Origin: Dokdonella_A sp046347015
Lineage (GTDB): Bacteria; Pseudomonadota; Gammaproteobacteria; Xanthomonadales; Rhodanobacteraceae
DNA length: 64,000 nucleotides
Reading direction: 5' to 3'
Assembly: GCA_046347015.1 (NCBI GenBank)
Contig: JAXMHA010000010.1
Span: 45,317 to 109,316 of the forward strand
The position numbers and the translations under genes are program-made. How positions within the stretch are numbered: the first letter of the stretch is position 1; the number at the start of each line of letters is the position of its first letter. Below the pieces are notes generated by a model. The model was given only the letters and a program-made list of their open reading frames with translations, did no database searches and was not told the origin of the DNA. This document shows positions 40,017 through 49,500 of the stretch, one piece after another.

Positions 40017-40516
40017 CGCGTCGATCACCTCCGTTGCGGCCACCGTCGCGCCCACCGGCGCAGCCACGGCACTGGCTCCTCAAGACCGAGCCCGACGAAT
40101 TCTCGATCGGCGACCTCGAACGCGCCGGCAGCGAGCCTTGGAGCGGCGTGCGCAACTACCAGGCGCGCAACTTCCTGCGCGATGGCATGCGGTCCGGTGA
40201 CGGCGTGCTCATCTACCACTCGAGCTGCGCCGAGCCCGGCGTCGTTGGGGTCGCGCACGTCGCCTCGCCACCACGGCCCGATCCGACCCAGTTCGACCCG
40301 CGCAGCGAATACCACGATGGCGCGAGCCGCGAGGATGCGCCCCGCTGGTGGCTGGTCGACATTGCCCATGACCGCACGTTGCGGCGGACGATCCCGCTGG
40401 CGGAGCTGCATCGCGTGCCGGCCCTCGCCGGCTGCGGGCTGCTTCGCCGCGGCAACCGCTTGTCGGTGTTGCCGCTGACGGCGCGCGAGTGGCGCGCGAT
40501 CCTCGCACGCGAGTGA
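40013..40516 (+). CDS. EVE domain protein
   Basis: A 167-residue protein made of one EVE domain (PUA-like fold, thought to bind modified nucleotides in RNA or DNA): HWLLKTEPDEFSIGDLERAG, WSGVRNYQARNFLRDGMRSGDGVLIYHS, GVVGVAHVAS, PRWWLVDIA. The GTG start at 40013 overlaps fau; a Pro/Arg-rich leader of 18 residues precedes the domain. Biological role unknown in most bacteria. Confidence 0.9.
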   Translation: MTRRSPPLRPPSRPPAQPRHWLLKTEPDEFSIGDLERAGSEPWSGVRNYQARNFLRDGMRSGDGVLIYHSSCAEPGVVGVAHVASPPRPDPTQFDPRSEYHDGASREDAPRWWLVDIAHDRTLRRTIPLAELHRVPALAGCGLLRRGNRLSVLPLTAREWRAILARE

Positions 40517-40574
40517 GCCGCATGCGTTCCGCAGCGTGTTCGTCGTGTATGCTGCCGATGCTTCCGCGGAGTCG

Positions 40575-41219
40575 ATGATGCACGACGAAGACAAACGCCG
40601 CGCCGGACGCGCCGCGATGCGTTACGTCGAGGACGGCATGGTCGTCGGCGTCGGTACCGGCTCGACGGTGGCGTTCTTCATCGAGGCACTCGGCGAGAAC
40701 GCAGCCCGCATCGATGGCGCCGTGGCGAGCTCGGAACAGTCGGCCCGGCTGCTGGCCGGACACGGCATCCGCGTGCTCGACCTCAACGCCACCGGCGCGC
40801 TCGAGCTGTACGTCGACGGCGCCGACGAGTGCGATCCCGCGCGCTGCCTGATCAAGGGCGGGGGTGGCGCGTTGACGCGCGAGAAGATCATTGCCGCGGC
40901 ATCGCGCCGATTCGTCTGCATCATCGATCCCAGCAAGCGGGTGGACGTGCTCGGCAGGTTCCCGCTGCCGATCGAAGTCATTCCGATGGCGCGGAGCCTC
41001 GTCGCGCGGGAAATCGTGCGGCGTGGCGGCCAACCGGTGTGGCGCGACGGCTGCGTGACCGACAACGGCAACTGGATCCTCGACGTGCACGGCTGGCACA
41101 TCGAGGACCCGGTATCGCTCGAGCGCGAACTCAACCAGATCACCGGCGTCGTTTGCGTCGGCCTGTTCGCCGCGCGACCCGCGGACATCGTGCTGGTCGG
41201 CGACCGGGAAATGGCGTGA
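40575..41219 (+). CDS. rpiA: ribose-5-phosphate isomerase A
   Basis: Interconverts ribose-5-phosphate and ribulose-5-phosphate in the pentose phosphate pathway. The 214-residue product has GVGTGSTVAFFIEAL (phosphate loop), DLNATGALELYVDGADECD (catalytic Asp pair) and KGGGGALTREK (catalytic-loop Lys and Glu), all standard for RpiA. The ATG at 40575 has GGAG at the right distance; the longer reading from 40536 lacks one. It is possibly read with fau and the EVE gene. Confidence 0.96.
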   Translation: MMHDEDKRRAGRAAMRYVEDGMVVGVGTGSTVAFFIEALGENAARIDGAVASSEQSARLLAGHGIRVLDLNATGALELYVDGADECDPARCLIKGGGGALTREKIIAAASRRFVCIIDPSKRVDVLGRFPLPIEVIPMARSLVAREIVRRGGQPVWRDGCVTDNGNWILDVHGWHIEDPVSLERELNQITGVVCVGLFAARPADIVLVGDREMA

Positions 41220-41304
41220 GTGGCGGACCGCTGCAGCGGCGGGACGCGCCCGCCGCCTACGGTGCCGTGGATGAAACGCGGCGCTGACGTCCGCGAGGCC
41301 ATCG

Positions 41305-42891
41305 ATGTCCGCCGCCACCGTCCGCCATGGACCAGCCCGCACCCCGCTCGCCGCCGCACTGGCCGCCGTCCTTGCCGCGGGTTCGCTCGTTGCCGCCACC
41401 AGCGTCGCCGGCACCGGACGCAAGGCGTTGCGCGACGATCCCGCACGGCGCATCTTTCCGGTTCTCGGTCCAGCCGGCGCCGGCATCGAACCCGGACCCG
41501 CGGCACCGGCGACGATCGTCGTCGAGAACTGCAACGATGACGGACCGGGCAGCCTGCGCGCCGCGGTGGCCGCCGCCGCGGAAGGCGACACGATCGACCT
41601 CGTGGCGCTGGCGTGTGGAACGATCACGCTCGCCACCGGCGCGATTCCGGTACTGCTCGATTCGTTGACGTTCGACGGCCCGGGCGCCGGCCAGCTCGCC
41701 ATCGACGGCGGCGATGTCGACCGGGTGCTGATCCATCCCGGCACCGGACAACTGGTCATCCGGGATCTGACGATCCGCCACGGCCGCGACCGCGCAACGG
41801 GCTTCGACCTTGCCGGCGGCGGCTGCATCGCCTCGGCGGGCTACGTTACGCTCGACCATGCGCGCGTGACCGAGTGCTACGCCGGCGGCGAAGGCGCCTA
41901 TGGTGGCGCGCTGTATGCGTATTCCCTGACGATGCTGGCCAGCACCATGTCGGCCAATGTCGCGTACGGCATCCATGACAGTGCCGGCACGGCTGCGTTC
42001 GGGGGTGGCGCCTTCGTCTACGCGATCGACCTCGTCGACAGCACCGTCACCGGCAACCGCGCGTGGCATCGTGACGTGCCGCCGCGCACCAGCTACGACA
42101 TCGGCGGTGGCATCATCAGTGTGCGGGGCGGTTTCGTCTCGGGTTCGACGATCGACTCCAACACCAGTGCGCAGCGCGGCGGGGGCATCGCGACTTTCGG
42201 CGACCTCGCGGTGAGCAACAGCACGATCTCGGGCAATGTCGCCTCGCTGGCGAACGGCGGCGGCCTGCTGCTGCGCAACCCGGCCTCGCTGCTCATGTTC
42301 AACAGCACGATCGCGTACAACGCCGCGGCGACCGGCGGCGGCGGCGCGTTGCTGTCCTCGAGCGGCGCGGTGATGCAGAGCACGCTCGTGTCCGGCAACA
42401 CGTCGGCAGCCGGCGGCCTCCAGCTCCACAGCACCTACGCGGGCGTCGTCGTCACCGGCGCGAACGACCTGGTCTCCGGCGGCGGTGGCGCCATCGAGCT
42501 GCCACCCGACACGCTCATCGCACCGGCCGGGCTCCTCGACCTCGCCGCGAACGGCGGGCCGACCCGCACGCAGGCCCTGGGGCCGGACAGCCCGGCGATC
42601 GATGCCGGCAACAACTTCGCGAACTTCACCTACGACCAGCGTGGCGCCGGATTTCCCAGGGTCCGCGGCGCCGCCGCCGACATCGGCGCGTACGAGCGCG
42701 ACGGCAACGCGGCGCCAACGCCTCCGGCGCCGGTACCGGCGGATTCGCCGACCGCGCTGGCGGTACTGGGCATGCTGCTGGCGATCTTGGGATTCTTTCG
42801 CCGCCACGTCGGCGCGCGCGCCGGCCTTGGCACACCGCTGCATCCCCGGCGTCGCCGTTCACCACGTCGCGGCGGTAAGGACAGGAGCTGA
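41305..42891 (+). CDS. secreted beta-helix protein, choice-of-anchor Q type
   Basis: A 528-residue exported protein. A Tat-less signal region (residues 10-35, AALAAVLAAGSLVAATSVAG) is followed by a right-handed beta-helix with CSLREA/polymorphic-outer-membrane-like turns (NSTISGNVAS, STVTGNRAW, GGGIA-type repeats) at about 70-400. Then comes the choice-of-anchor segment (LAANGGPTRTQALGPDSPAIDAGNN ... RGAAADIGAYE). The C-terminus has a Pro-rich spacer, the motif SPTALAVLGMLLAILGFFRR and a basic tail, resembling the exosortase-linked IPTL-type sorting signals. Probably a surface-exposed protein of unknown ligand. Tail and exact start (41305) are moderately certain. Confidence 0.8.
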   Translation: MSAATVRHGPARTPLAAALAAVLAAGSLVAATSVAGTGRKALRDDPARRIFPVLGPAGAGIEPGPAAPATIVVENCNDDGPGSLRAAVAAAAEGDTIDLVALACGTITLATGAIPVLLDSLTFDGPGAGQLAIDGGDVDRVLIHPGTGQLVIRDLTIRHGRDRATGFDLAGGGCIASAGYVTLDHARVTECYAGGEGAYGGALYAYSLTMLASTMSANVAYGIHDSAGTAAFGGGAFVYAIDLVDSTVTGNRAWHRDVPPRTSYDIGGGIISVRGGFVSGSTIDSNTSAQRGGGIATFGDLAVSNSTISGNVASLANGGGLLLRNPASLLMFNSTIAYNAAATGGGGALLSSSGAVMQSTLVSGNTSAAGGLQLHSTYAGVVVTGANDLVSGGGGAIELPPDTLIAPAGLLDLAANGGPTRTQALGPDSPAIDAGNNFANFTYDQRGAGFPRVRGAAADIGAYERDGNAAPTPPAPVPADSPTALAVLGMLLAILGFFRRHVGARAGLGTPLHPRRRRSPRRGGKDRS

Positions 42892-42897
42892 TTCCCG

Positions 42898-43509
42898 GTG
42901 CGGATCTGCGTCTACTGCGCGTCGAGCGAAGCTTGCGATCGCGTCTATCACGACGCGGCCCGCGACCTCGGCGCGCAGCTTGCCGCTGCCGGTTGCACGT
43001 TGGTCTACGGTGGCGGCGCGGTCGGCCTGATGGGCTCGGTCGCCGATGCCGCGCTCGCCGCCGGCGGCAAGGTCATCGGCATCATTCCGCGGTTCATGAC
43101 CGAGGTCGAATGGCAGCATCCGGGGCTTGCCGAACTCGACATCGTCGAGGACATGCGCGAGCGCAAGCGCCGCATGCTGGATGGCGCCGACGCCGTCGTC
43201 GCGCTGCCCGGCGGTTGCGGCACGCTGGAGGAATTGTTCGAGGCGATGTCGCTGAAGCGGCTCGGCCTCTACTTCGGCCCGATCGTGCTGCTCGACACCG
43301 CCGGCTACTACGCGCCGCTCAACGCGTTCCTCGAACGGATGATCGCGCAGCGCTTCATGAACGCCGCGCACCGCGGCCTGTGGACGCTCGTCGCGCGACC
43401 CGACCAGGTGCTGCCGGCCATTCGCGCGACGCCGCCGTGGCCCAAGGATGCCCGGGACTTCGCTGCAACGCGCGCGGTCCCGGGTGCCGGCGTCAGTCGA
43501 AACGATTGA
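42898..43509 (+). CDS. LOG family (TIGR00730) nucleoside-monophosphate phosphoribohydrolase-like protein
   Basis: A cytosolic Rossmann-fold protein of 203 residues. MRICVYCASS opens the fold, GGGAVGLMGSVADAAL follows, and the family signature is LPGGCGTLEELFEAMSLKRLG (PGGxGTxxE, about residues 101-122). Members split cytokinin riboside 5'-monophosphates or AMP into base and ribose phosphate; in bacteria the role is often nucleotide salvage. GTG start at 42898, with AGGAG upstream. Its 3' end overlaps the convergent TfoX-C gene by 17 bases. Confidence 0.9.
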   Translation: MRICVYCASSEACDRVYHDAARDLGAQLAAAGCTLVYGGGAVGLMGSVADAALAAGGKVIGIIPRFMTEVEWQHPGLAELDIVEDMRERKRRMLDGADAVVALPGGCGTLEELFEAMSLKRLGLYFGPIVLLDTAGYYAPLNAFLERMIAQRFMNAAHRGLWTLVARPDQVLPAIRATPPWPKDARDFAATRAVPGAGVSRND

Positions 43510-43915
43510 GGTCCCGCTCCGGATCGGCTGCACCTTCATCATCGTCCGGCTCGTGATGAGCGGACGGTTCATCGTCCGTGTTCGCGCGCGTTGCCGTGGC
43601 CTGCGATCCCGATGCCTCGCTCGCATCCTTCTGGCGATCCCAGCGGTTGCGGATCGGATTCAAAGCCTCGACTGCCTCGAGCGCCGCCAGCAATCGCTCC
43701 TTCTCGCCATCCGGCAACTCGGTCCAATGGCAATCGGCCAACGCACTGGCCATCGAATACAGGAGGTTCAGGCTCGGCCGGAAGCCCGCGCGCTTGACCT
43801 TGAGGAAGGCGTCGACCGGACCGACCCGTTCGAGGTCGCCCACGGTGCGCACGCCGACCTGGCGCAGCCAAGCGGCGGACTTCGGACCGATGTTGCGGAT
43901 CTTCGCGTCTGCCAT
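43493..43915 (-). CDS. TfoX C-terminal domain protein
   Basis: A 140-residue protein. Residues 1-80 form the helix-hairpin-helix-like TfoX C-terminal domain (IRNIGPKSAAWLRQVGVRTVGDLERVGPVDAFLKVKR). The remaining 60 residues are a low-complexity acidic tail (EPSAHHEPDDDEGAADPE). Stand-alone copies are common in xanthomonads; a link to competence regulation is not shown. The fRMsr gene ends nine bases upstream on the same strand, so the two likely form one unit. Confidence 0.85.
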   Translation of the reverse strand: MADAKIRNIGPKSAAWLRQVGVRTVGDLERVGPVDAFLKVKRAGFRPSLNLLYSMASALADCHWTELPDGEKERLLAALEAVEALNPIRNRWDRQKDASEASGSQATATRANTDDEPSAHHEPDDDEGAADPERDLNRFD

Positions 43916-43924
43916 CGCCGCGCC

Positions 43925-44416
43925 TCAGCGTCCGATCGAATCCATGAACGCCGCGCACAGCGCCTCCATGCCGATGCGGTCATCGTCATCGAAGCGCGCC
44001 CGCGACGGGCTGTCGACATCCCACACGCCGAGCAGCGTGCCATCGCCACGCACCAGCGGCACGACGATTTCCGAGCGCGACGCCGAATCGCAGCGGACGT
44101 GGTCGGGGAACGCATCGACGTCCGCCACGACGATCGTCTCGCGCGTCCGCGCCGCCGCGCCGCACACGCCGCGACCCTGCGCGATGCGCACGCACGCCGG
44201 ACGCCCCTGGAACGGCCCGACCAGGAGATCATTGCCGTCGCGGAAATAGAACCCGCACCAGCTGATCGCCGGCAACGCGTTGAAGACCAACGCGGAGAAG
44301 TTGGCGGCGTTGGCGACCAGATCGGTCTCCGATTCCAGCAGCGCGCGTGCCTGCGCCACGAGCCCGGCATAGAGCCCGGGCTTGCCGGCAACGTCGAGGG
44401 CGGGAAGATCATGCAC
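43925..44416 (-). CDS. msrC: free methionine-(R)-sulfoxide reductase (GAF domain)
   Basis: Reduces free Met-R-sulfoxide in the cytosol with thioredoxin. The GAF-domain protein of 163 residues carries the conserved cysteines in WCGFYF, GRPACVRIAQGRGVCG, and the signature EIVVPLVRGDGTLLGVWDVDSP. The GTG start at 44416 matches the family length; no ATG is available in frame nearby. Transcribed divergently from the TMEM175-like gene. Confidence 0.9.
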   Translation of the reverse strand: MHDLPALDVAGKPGLYAGLVAQARALLESETDLVANAANFSALVFNALPAISWCGFYFRDGNDLLVGPFQGRPACVRIAQGRGVCGAAARTRETIVVADVDAFPDHVRCDSASRSEIVVPLVRGDGTLLGVWDVDSPSRARFDDDDRIGMEALCAAFMDSIGR

Positions 44417-44538
44417 GTTCGCGGACACGGACGCCGAAAGCCGTATTATCGCGCAATGCCACTTGCCGTCACGCCTGCGGTTTGTCCGCCACCGGATACC
44501 GCTCGATTTCCCGGAACCCGATGCACTTGGAGCCCGGG

Positions 44539-45270
44539 ATGAGCCGCGAACACACCAGCCGCGAAGGTTTTCGTTACCGCGGCGGCGAGAATACCCGCAT
44601 CGAGGCATTCACCGATGCGGCGTTCGCATTCGCGGTGACGTTGTTGATGATTGGCAGCGGCCATGTCCCGGCCACGATTCCCGAATTGCTCGACGCGCTG
44701 CGGCAGATTCCCGCGTACGCCGCGAGCTTCGCGTTGCTGTGCCTGTTCTGGTACGCCCACTACAAGTGGTACCGCCGCTACGGCGCCGAGGATGGCCGCA
44801 GCATCCTGCTGAGCCTCGTGCTGGTGTTCCTGGTGCTGATCTACGTCTATCCGCTGCACATGATGTTCAGCGCCGCCCTCCCGGTTGGCGTCGCCAGCGA
44901 TGGTCCCCCGGCCAGCGTCGGCTTCCGGATCCGCGCGTGGTCGGACTGGCAAACCATGTATGTCGTGTTCGGCGTCGCGTACGCGAGCATGTCGATCGTG
45001 ATGCTGCTGTTCTACCTGCACGCGCGTCGACTGCGGGACGAACTCGGCCTGGACGCCGTCGAACGCGTCCTGACGGATGGCGGAGCGATGCGCTGGTCGG
45101 TCAGTACCGGCGTCGGCCTGTTTTCGGTGTTGCTCGCCATCGTGATGGCCCCTGGTGCGTCCAGTCTTCTGCAAGTGTTGCCGGGCTTCGCCTATTGGCT
45201 GATCGCACTGTCCAACCCGGTGCTGCGCCGGTGGCAACGCCGCCGTATCGAAGCGGCGACTTCATCGTGA
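44539..45270 (+). CDS. TMEM175-like (DUF1211) membrane channel protein
   Basis: A 243-residue six-helix membrane protein. The family signature in helix 1 is RIEAFTDAAFAFAVTLLMI (usually FSDAVFAIAITLL), whose Phe/Asp residues line the pore of bacterial TMEM175 potassium channels. The other helices include LCLFWYAHYKWYRRY and LVLVFLVLIYVYPLHMM. The start at 44539 has GGAG six bases upstream; an ATG at 44521 is possible. The stop overlaps the bioD GTG (GTGA). Potassium transport is inferred from the family only. Confidence 0.8.
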   Translation: MSREHTSREGFRYRGGENTRIEAFTDAAFAFAVTLLMIGSGHVPATIPELLDALRQIPAYAASFALLCLFWYAHYKWYRRYGAEDGRSILLSLVLVFLVLIYVYPLHMMFSAALPVGVASDGPPASVGFRIRAWSDWQTMYVVFGVAYASMSIVMLLFYLHARRLRDELGLDAVERVLTDGGAMRWSVSTGVGLFSVLLAIVMAPGASSLLQVLPGFAYWLIALSNPVLRRWQRRRIEAATSS

Positions 45271-45959
45271 CGGCACGCGGCGTGTTCATCGCCGGCACCG
45301 ACACCGGCGTCGGCAAGACCTACGCCGCATGCGCGCTGCTGCAGCGGCTGCGCGCATCCGGGCTGCTCGCGACCGGCATGAAACCTGTGGCAAGCGGCTG
45401 CGCCGACGCACCGGACGGCCTGCGCAACGACGACGCGCTGGCGCTGATCGCGGCCAGCAATCCGCGTCCGGACTACGTCGACTGCAATCCGTTCGCATTC
45501 GCCGAACCGGTGTCCCCGCACATCGCTGCGGTCGTCTCGGGTAGGGTGGTCACGCTGCCGCCGATCGAGGCCGCGTATGCGCGGCTCGCGGCACGGACCG
45601 GGGTCGTCGTCGTCGAAGGCGTCGGCGGCTGGCTCGCCCCGCTGTCCGACACGCTGCTGGCCAACGCGATTCCGCGAACGCTGGGGCTGCCGGTGATCCT
45701 CGTGGTCGGACTTCGGCTCGGATGCCTCAACCATTCGCTGCTGACGGCCCGTGCGATCCGCGCCGACGGTTGCCGGCTGATCGGCTGGATCGGCAACCGG
45801 ATCGATCCGGCCATGAACGCGGTGGACGCCAACATCGCGACGCTGCGCGCCGGCCTCGGAACACGCTGTCTCGGGGTACTCGGCTACCGCAAGCGCGCCG
45901 ACCCCGCGCTCGCTTCCGCAGAGCTTGATGCCGTACCGGAACTTGTCGGGGCGGGCTGA
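45267..45959 (+). CDS. bioD: dethiobiotin synthetase
   Basis: ATP-dependent closure of the ureido ring of dethiobiotin from DAPA, CO2 and ATP. The 230-residue product has the P-loop GTDTGVGKT, the conserved Lys/Ser segment MKPVASG, ND in LRNDD, EPVSPHIAA and VVEGVGGWLAPL. The GTG start overlaps the preceding stop, so it is translationally coupled to the channel gene. Other biotin genes are not in the window. Confidence 0.95.
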   Translation: MTARGVFIAGTDTGVGKTYAACALLQRLRASGLLATGMKPVASGCADAPDGLRNDDALALIAASNPRPDYVDCNPFAFAEPVSPHIAAVVSGRVVTLPPIEAAYARLAARTGVVVVEGVGGWLAPLSDTLLANAIPRTLGLPVILVVGLRLGCLNHSLLTARAIRADGCRLIGWIGNRIDPAMNAVDANIATLRAGLGTRCLGVLGYRKRADPALASAELDAVPELVGAG

Positions 45960-46125
45960 TGCTGCCGATGAACCAAAGCCCGGACTGCTAAACTCCGCGA
46001 CTCGAAAGGAGGCATCCGGGCGCCAATCGCCTGTTCCCCCGTCACGACCCGCGCACGGCCACCCCGGAGAGCGCGGCATCGGCGGACCCCGCAACGAATC
46101 GCAGGCAGACGCCTCGAAGGATCCC

Positions 46126-46476
46126 ATGACCGCTCCGCAGCGCTACTTCTTCACGATCGACGACCTGGCCCGGGCCCGCGGGGAATTCAGCGAACTGTCG
46201 TTCCACGGCGGATCGCCGGAAGGATTCGCCACGCTGTTCCAGGACGCGCTGCGCGAACCGACGCTCTGGCGACGCTGGAAGGCGATGCAGCCCGACCCCG
46301 ATGCGATCGACCCTGCCCTCGGCGCCAGCGATCCGAACGCGACCGTGACTGCCGAGCAATCGGACCTCCACTGCGACGTCATCGCGACGACCACGCTTCC
46401 CCATGCGGTCATCAAGCACCGGCTGACGCTGCTGATCGGCAAGCACTGGCAACTGCGAGACGTCCGCGCGGCCTGA
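46126..46476 (+). CDS. conserved hypothetical protein downstream of bioD
   Basis: A 116-residue protein starting MTAPQRYFFTIDDLARARG, with AAGGA ahead of the ATG at 46126. It alternates short helices and strands, has no Cys, no signal peptide and no membrane helix, and ends in HRLTLLIGKHWQLRDVRAA. I do not recognise a domain, though similar small genes accompany bioD in xanthomonads. The 166 bases between bioD and this gene hold only a weak -10-like TAAACT. Confidence 0.6.
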   Translation: MTAPQRYFFTIDDLARARGEFSELSFHGGSPEGFATLFQDALREPTLWRRWKAMQPDPDAIDPALGASDPNATVTAEQSDLHCDVIATTTLPHAVIKHRLTLLIGKHWQLRDVRAA

Positions 46477-46519
46477 GCGGCGGCGCCGGTCCGAACGGCG
46501 CCGCCACCCCGATTCGGCA

Positions 46520-49500
46520 TCAACTCCCGGCTGCGGCCTTCGGCTGCATCGACGGCGGCGCCTTGACCGGATCGGCCGGCCGCGGCGGCAACACGACCGG
46601 GTGCGCCTTGATCTCGCCTTCGAGCACCGAGATCGCCTTGTCGAGCTGCGGATCCTTGCCGGCGAGCTGCAGCGAGACGTCTTCCGGCACGACGATGTCG
46701 GGTTCGACGCCCTCGCCCTCGACCACGTACTGGCCCTGCGTGTTGGCGCTCGCGAACTGCGGAACGAACACGGCGCCGCCATCGATCACCGGCCCCCAAC
46801 TGTTGATGCCGACGACGCCGCCCCAGGTGCGCGTGCCGATCAGCGGCCCGAGCTTCGACTGCTTGAACATGTACGAGAAGATGTCGCCGTCGGACGCCGT
46901 CGTGCCGTTGCACAGCGCGGCAAGGTGCCCGAGGAACGTCGCGCCGGGATAGGTCCCGGTGATGTCGGCGCCCCGCGCGTAGTCGAGTCCAAGGAGCTTG
47001 CGCGACAGTCGTTCGATCATCGTCTGCGACATGAAGCCGCCGCCGTTGTCGCGCACGTCGACGATCAGCCCCGCCTTGCGCAACTGCGGGTAATACCACT
47101 TGATGAACTCGCGTGCGCCATCCGGGCCCATGTCGGGGATGTGCAGGTAGCCGATCGTGCCGCCGCTGGCCTTGGCCACGTACTCGCGGTTCGCCTGCAC
47201 CCAGTCGAAGTACTGCAGCGGCATTTCGCTCGCGATCGGCCGCACCACCACCGTGCGGGCACCATCGGTCGACGGGCGCGAGTTGACGGTCAACTCGACG
47301 TTCTGCCCGGGCGCGATGCGCAACAGGCGGTACGGGCTGACGCCGGCTGCGAGCGGCACGCCATTGATCGCGAGGATGTAATCGCCCGCCTTCACGTCGA
47401 CGCCGACCTCGGTCAGCGGCGAGCGGTAGAGGTCCTCGTCGTTCTCGCCGGGGAATACCGTCGCGATCCGGTACGTGCCGCTCGCGGCGTCGAGTTCGAA
47501 GCTCGCGCCGAGCAGGCCGACGTGCGGCTTGTCCGGCAGGCCGAGATCGCCGCCCGAAACGTACGTGTGCGAGTTCGACAGCTCGGCAATCATCTGGCCG
47601 AGCACGTAGTTGAGGTCGGTGCGGTCACCGACGTATTTCAGCAACGGCTCGTACTTGGCGCGAATCGCATTCCAGTCGTAGCCGTTCATGTTGGCGATGT
47701 AGAAATAATCGCGATAGCGCCGCCACACCTCGCTGAAGATCTCGGCGTACTCGGCCTTCGGGTCGACGCGCATGAACAGGCCGTCGACGCTGACGTCCTT
47801 CGCTTCCGGCTTGGGCTCGGACAGGTCGATCCGCTTGTAACCGCCGTCGTGAACCAGCAACGTCGAGCCGTCGGCCGACAGCGCAAGCGGTGCGACGTTG
47901 CCGGCCTCGAGTTCTCCGGCGCCACCTTCCGGCTTGTAGGTGTAGACGTCGCTGGACTTGCGGTCCTTGAACGACCACGCCTCGATCTTCATCGGTTCGC
48001 CGGACGACCGGCCGAGGAACGGCGCGCCGGTCGTCGCGTACAGGAGCGCCTGCGGCGTGATCGCGAGCCACGCGATGTTGTCCGGCTTGACCGGCGCCTC
48101 CATCAGGCGTCCGGCAAGGCCGTCGAAGTCGATGCGGTCGTTGATCTCGGAAGGTGCCTTGGAACCCTTCGCCTTGGCATCCTTCGCATCCGGTCCGCCC
48201 GCCTGGTCCGCGCCTTCGTGTTCGCCGCCAGCGGCGCTGTCGTTGCGCGGTGCGAACGGATTCGCGACATCCTTGCGCAACGCGTAGCACAGGATCTCGG
48301 TGCTGCGATTGCTCGCGTAGTCGAGCTCGACGCCGGAAATCTGCGGCGACCACTCGCGGTCGCCGAGGAAGCACAGGTACTTGCCATCGGGGGAGAACGC
48401 CGGCGCATAGGCGTTGGCGAGGGCCTTGCCAAGCTCGACGTTCTTCGCGTTCGCGAAATCGTGCACGAAGAGCCGAGGCAGCGTGGTATCCGGATCGCTC
48501 ACCGAGTACGCGAGATAGTGCCCGCCCGGCGACCATGCGTAGTCACGGCGTGAAATGCCGGGGTCATCCGCGATCACGGGCGACGGGCCGCCGCCGGCCG
48601 ACGCGACGACGCGGATGCGACTCTCGCTGTCGACGAACGCGATCCGCGATCCGTCCGGCGACCAGACGGGCGCGTACAACCGCCCGAGGTTGCCGGTGGT
48701 CAGCGTCTTCTCGCCGCTGCCGTCGGCATTGCGCACATCGATTTCCTCCTCGCCCGACGCATCGGACACGTAGGCCACCCGCTTGCCGTCCGGCGACCAC
48801 GCGACTTCACGCTCGTGCGTGCCGGGCGTATGCGTCAGGTCGGTCGTGACGCCATGCTCGAGCGGCACGCTGAACACGTCACCACGCGCCGTGAATGCGG
48901 CGCGCTTGCCGTTCGCGCTGAGCGAATAATCCTCGATGAAATCCTTGACGCTGCGCTCGGAGGCGCGCGTCGCGACGAGGTCGCTCGGCACCGTGATGTC
49001 GAGCGCGTGGTCGGTGCCGGTGCGCGTGTCGTAGAGGTGCAGCGCGCCGGTCAGCTCGTAGACGATGTCGCCGGCCGCATCGCCGCTCGCCCAGCGCGCG
49101 TCGGCGTTCCTGTAGTCGGTGACCTGTTTCGTTTCGCCGCTCGCGGTGTCGTAGCGATAGAGGTTCAGGTGCGGGCCACGGTCGGAGAGGAAGTAGATCG
49201 AACTGCCGATCCAGACCGGGTCGCGATCGGTGTTCGGGTCGTTGGTGATGTCCTTCGCGGACTTCGACGCGAAGTCGTAGATGAAGAGGTCCTGGGCCCA
49301 GCCGCCCTTGTAGCGGTCCCAGTCACGGAAGTCGCGGAACTTCGGCGAATAAACGACTTGCTTCCCGTCGGGCGAGTAGCGCGTGACGCCGGCCTGCGGC
49401 ATCGGCAGCGCGACCGGCAGCCCGCCGGTTGCGGCAACGGTATACACGCGCGGATTGGAGATGCTGCGCGACTCGCGCCACGAGCGGAACAACACGGACT

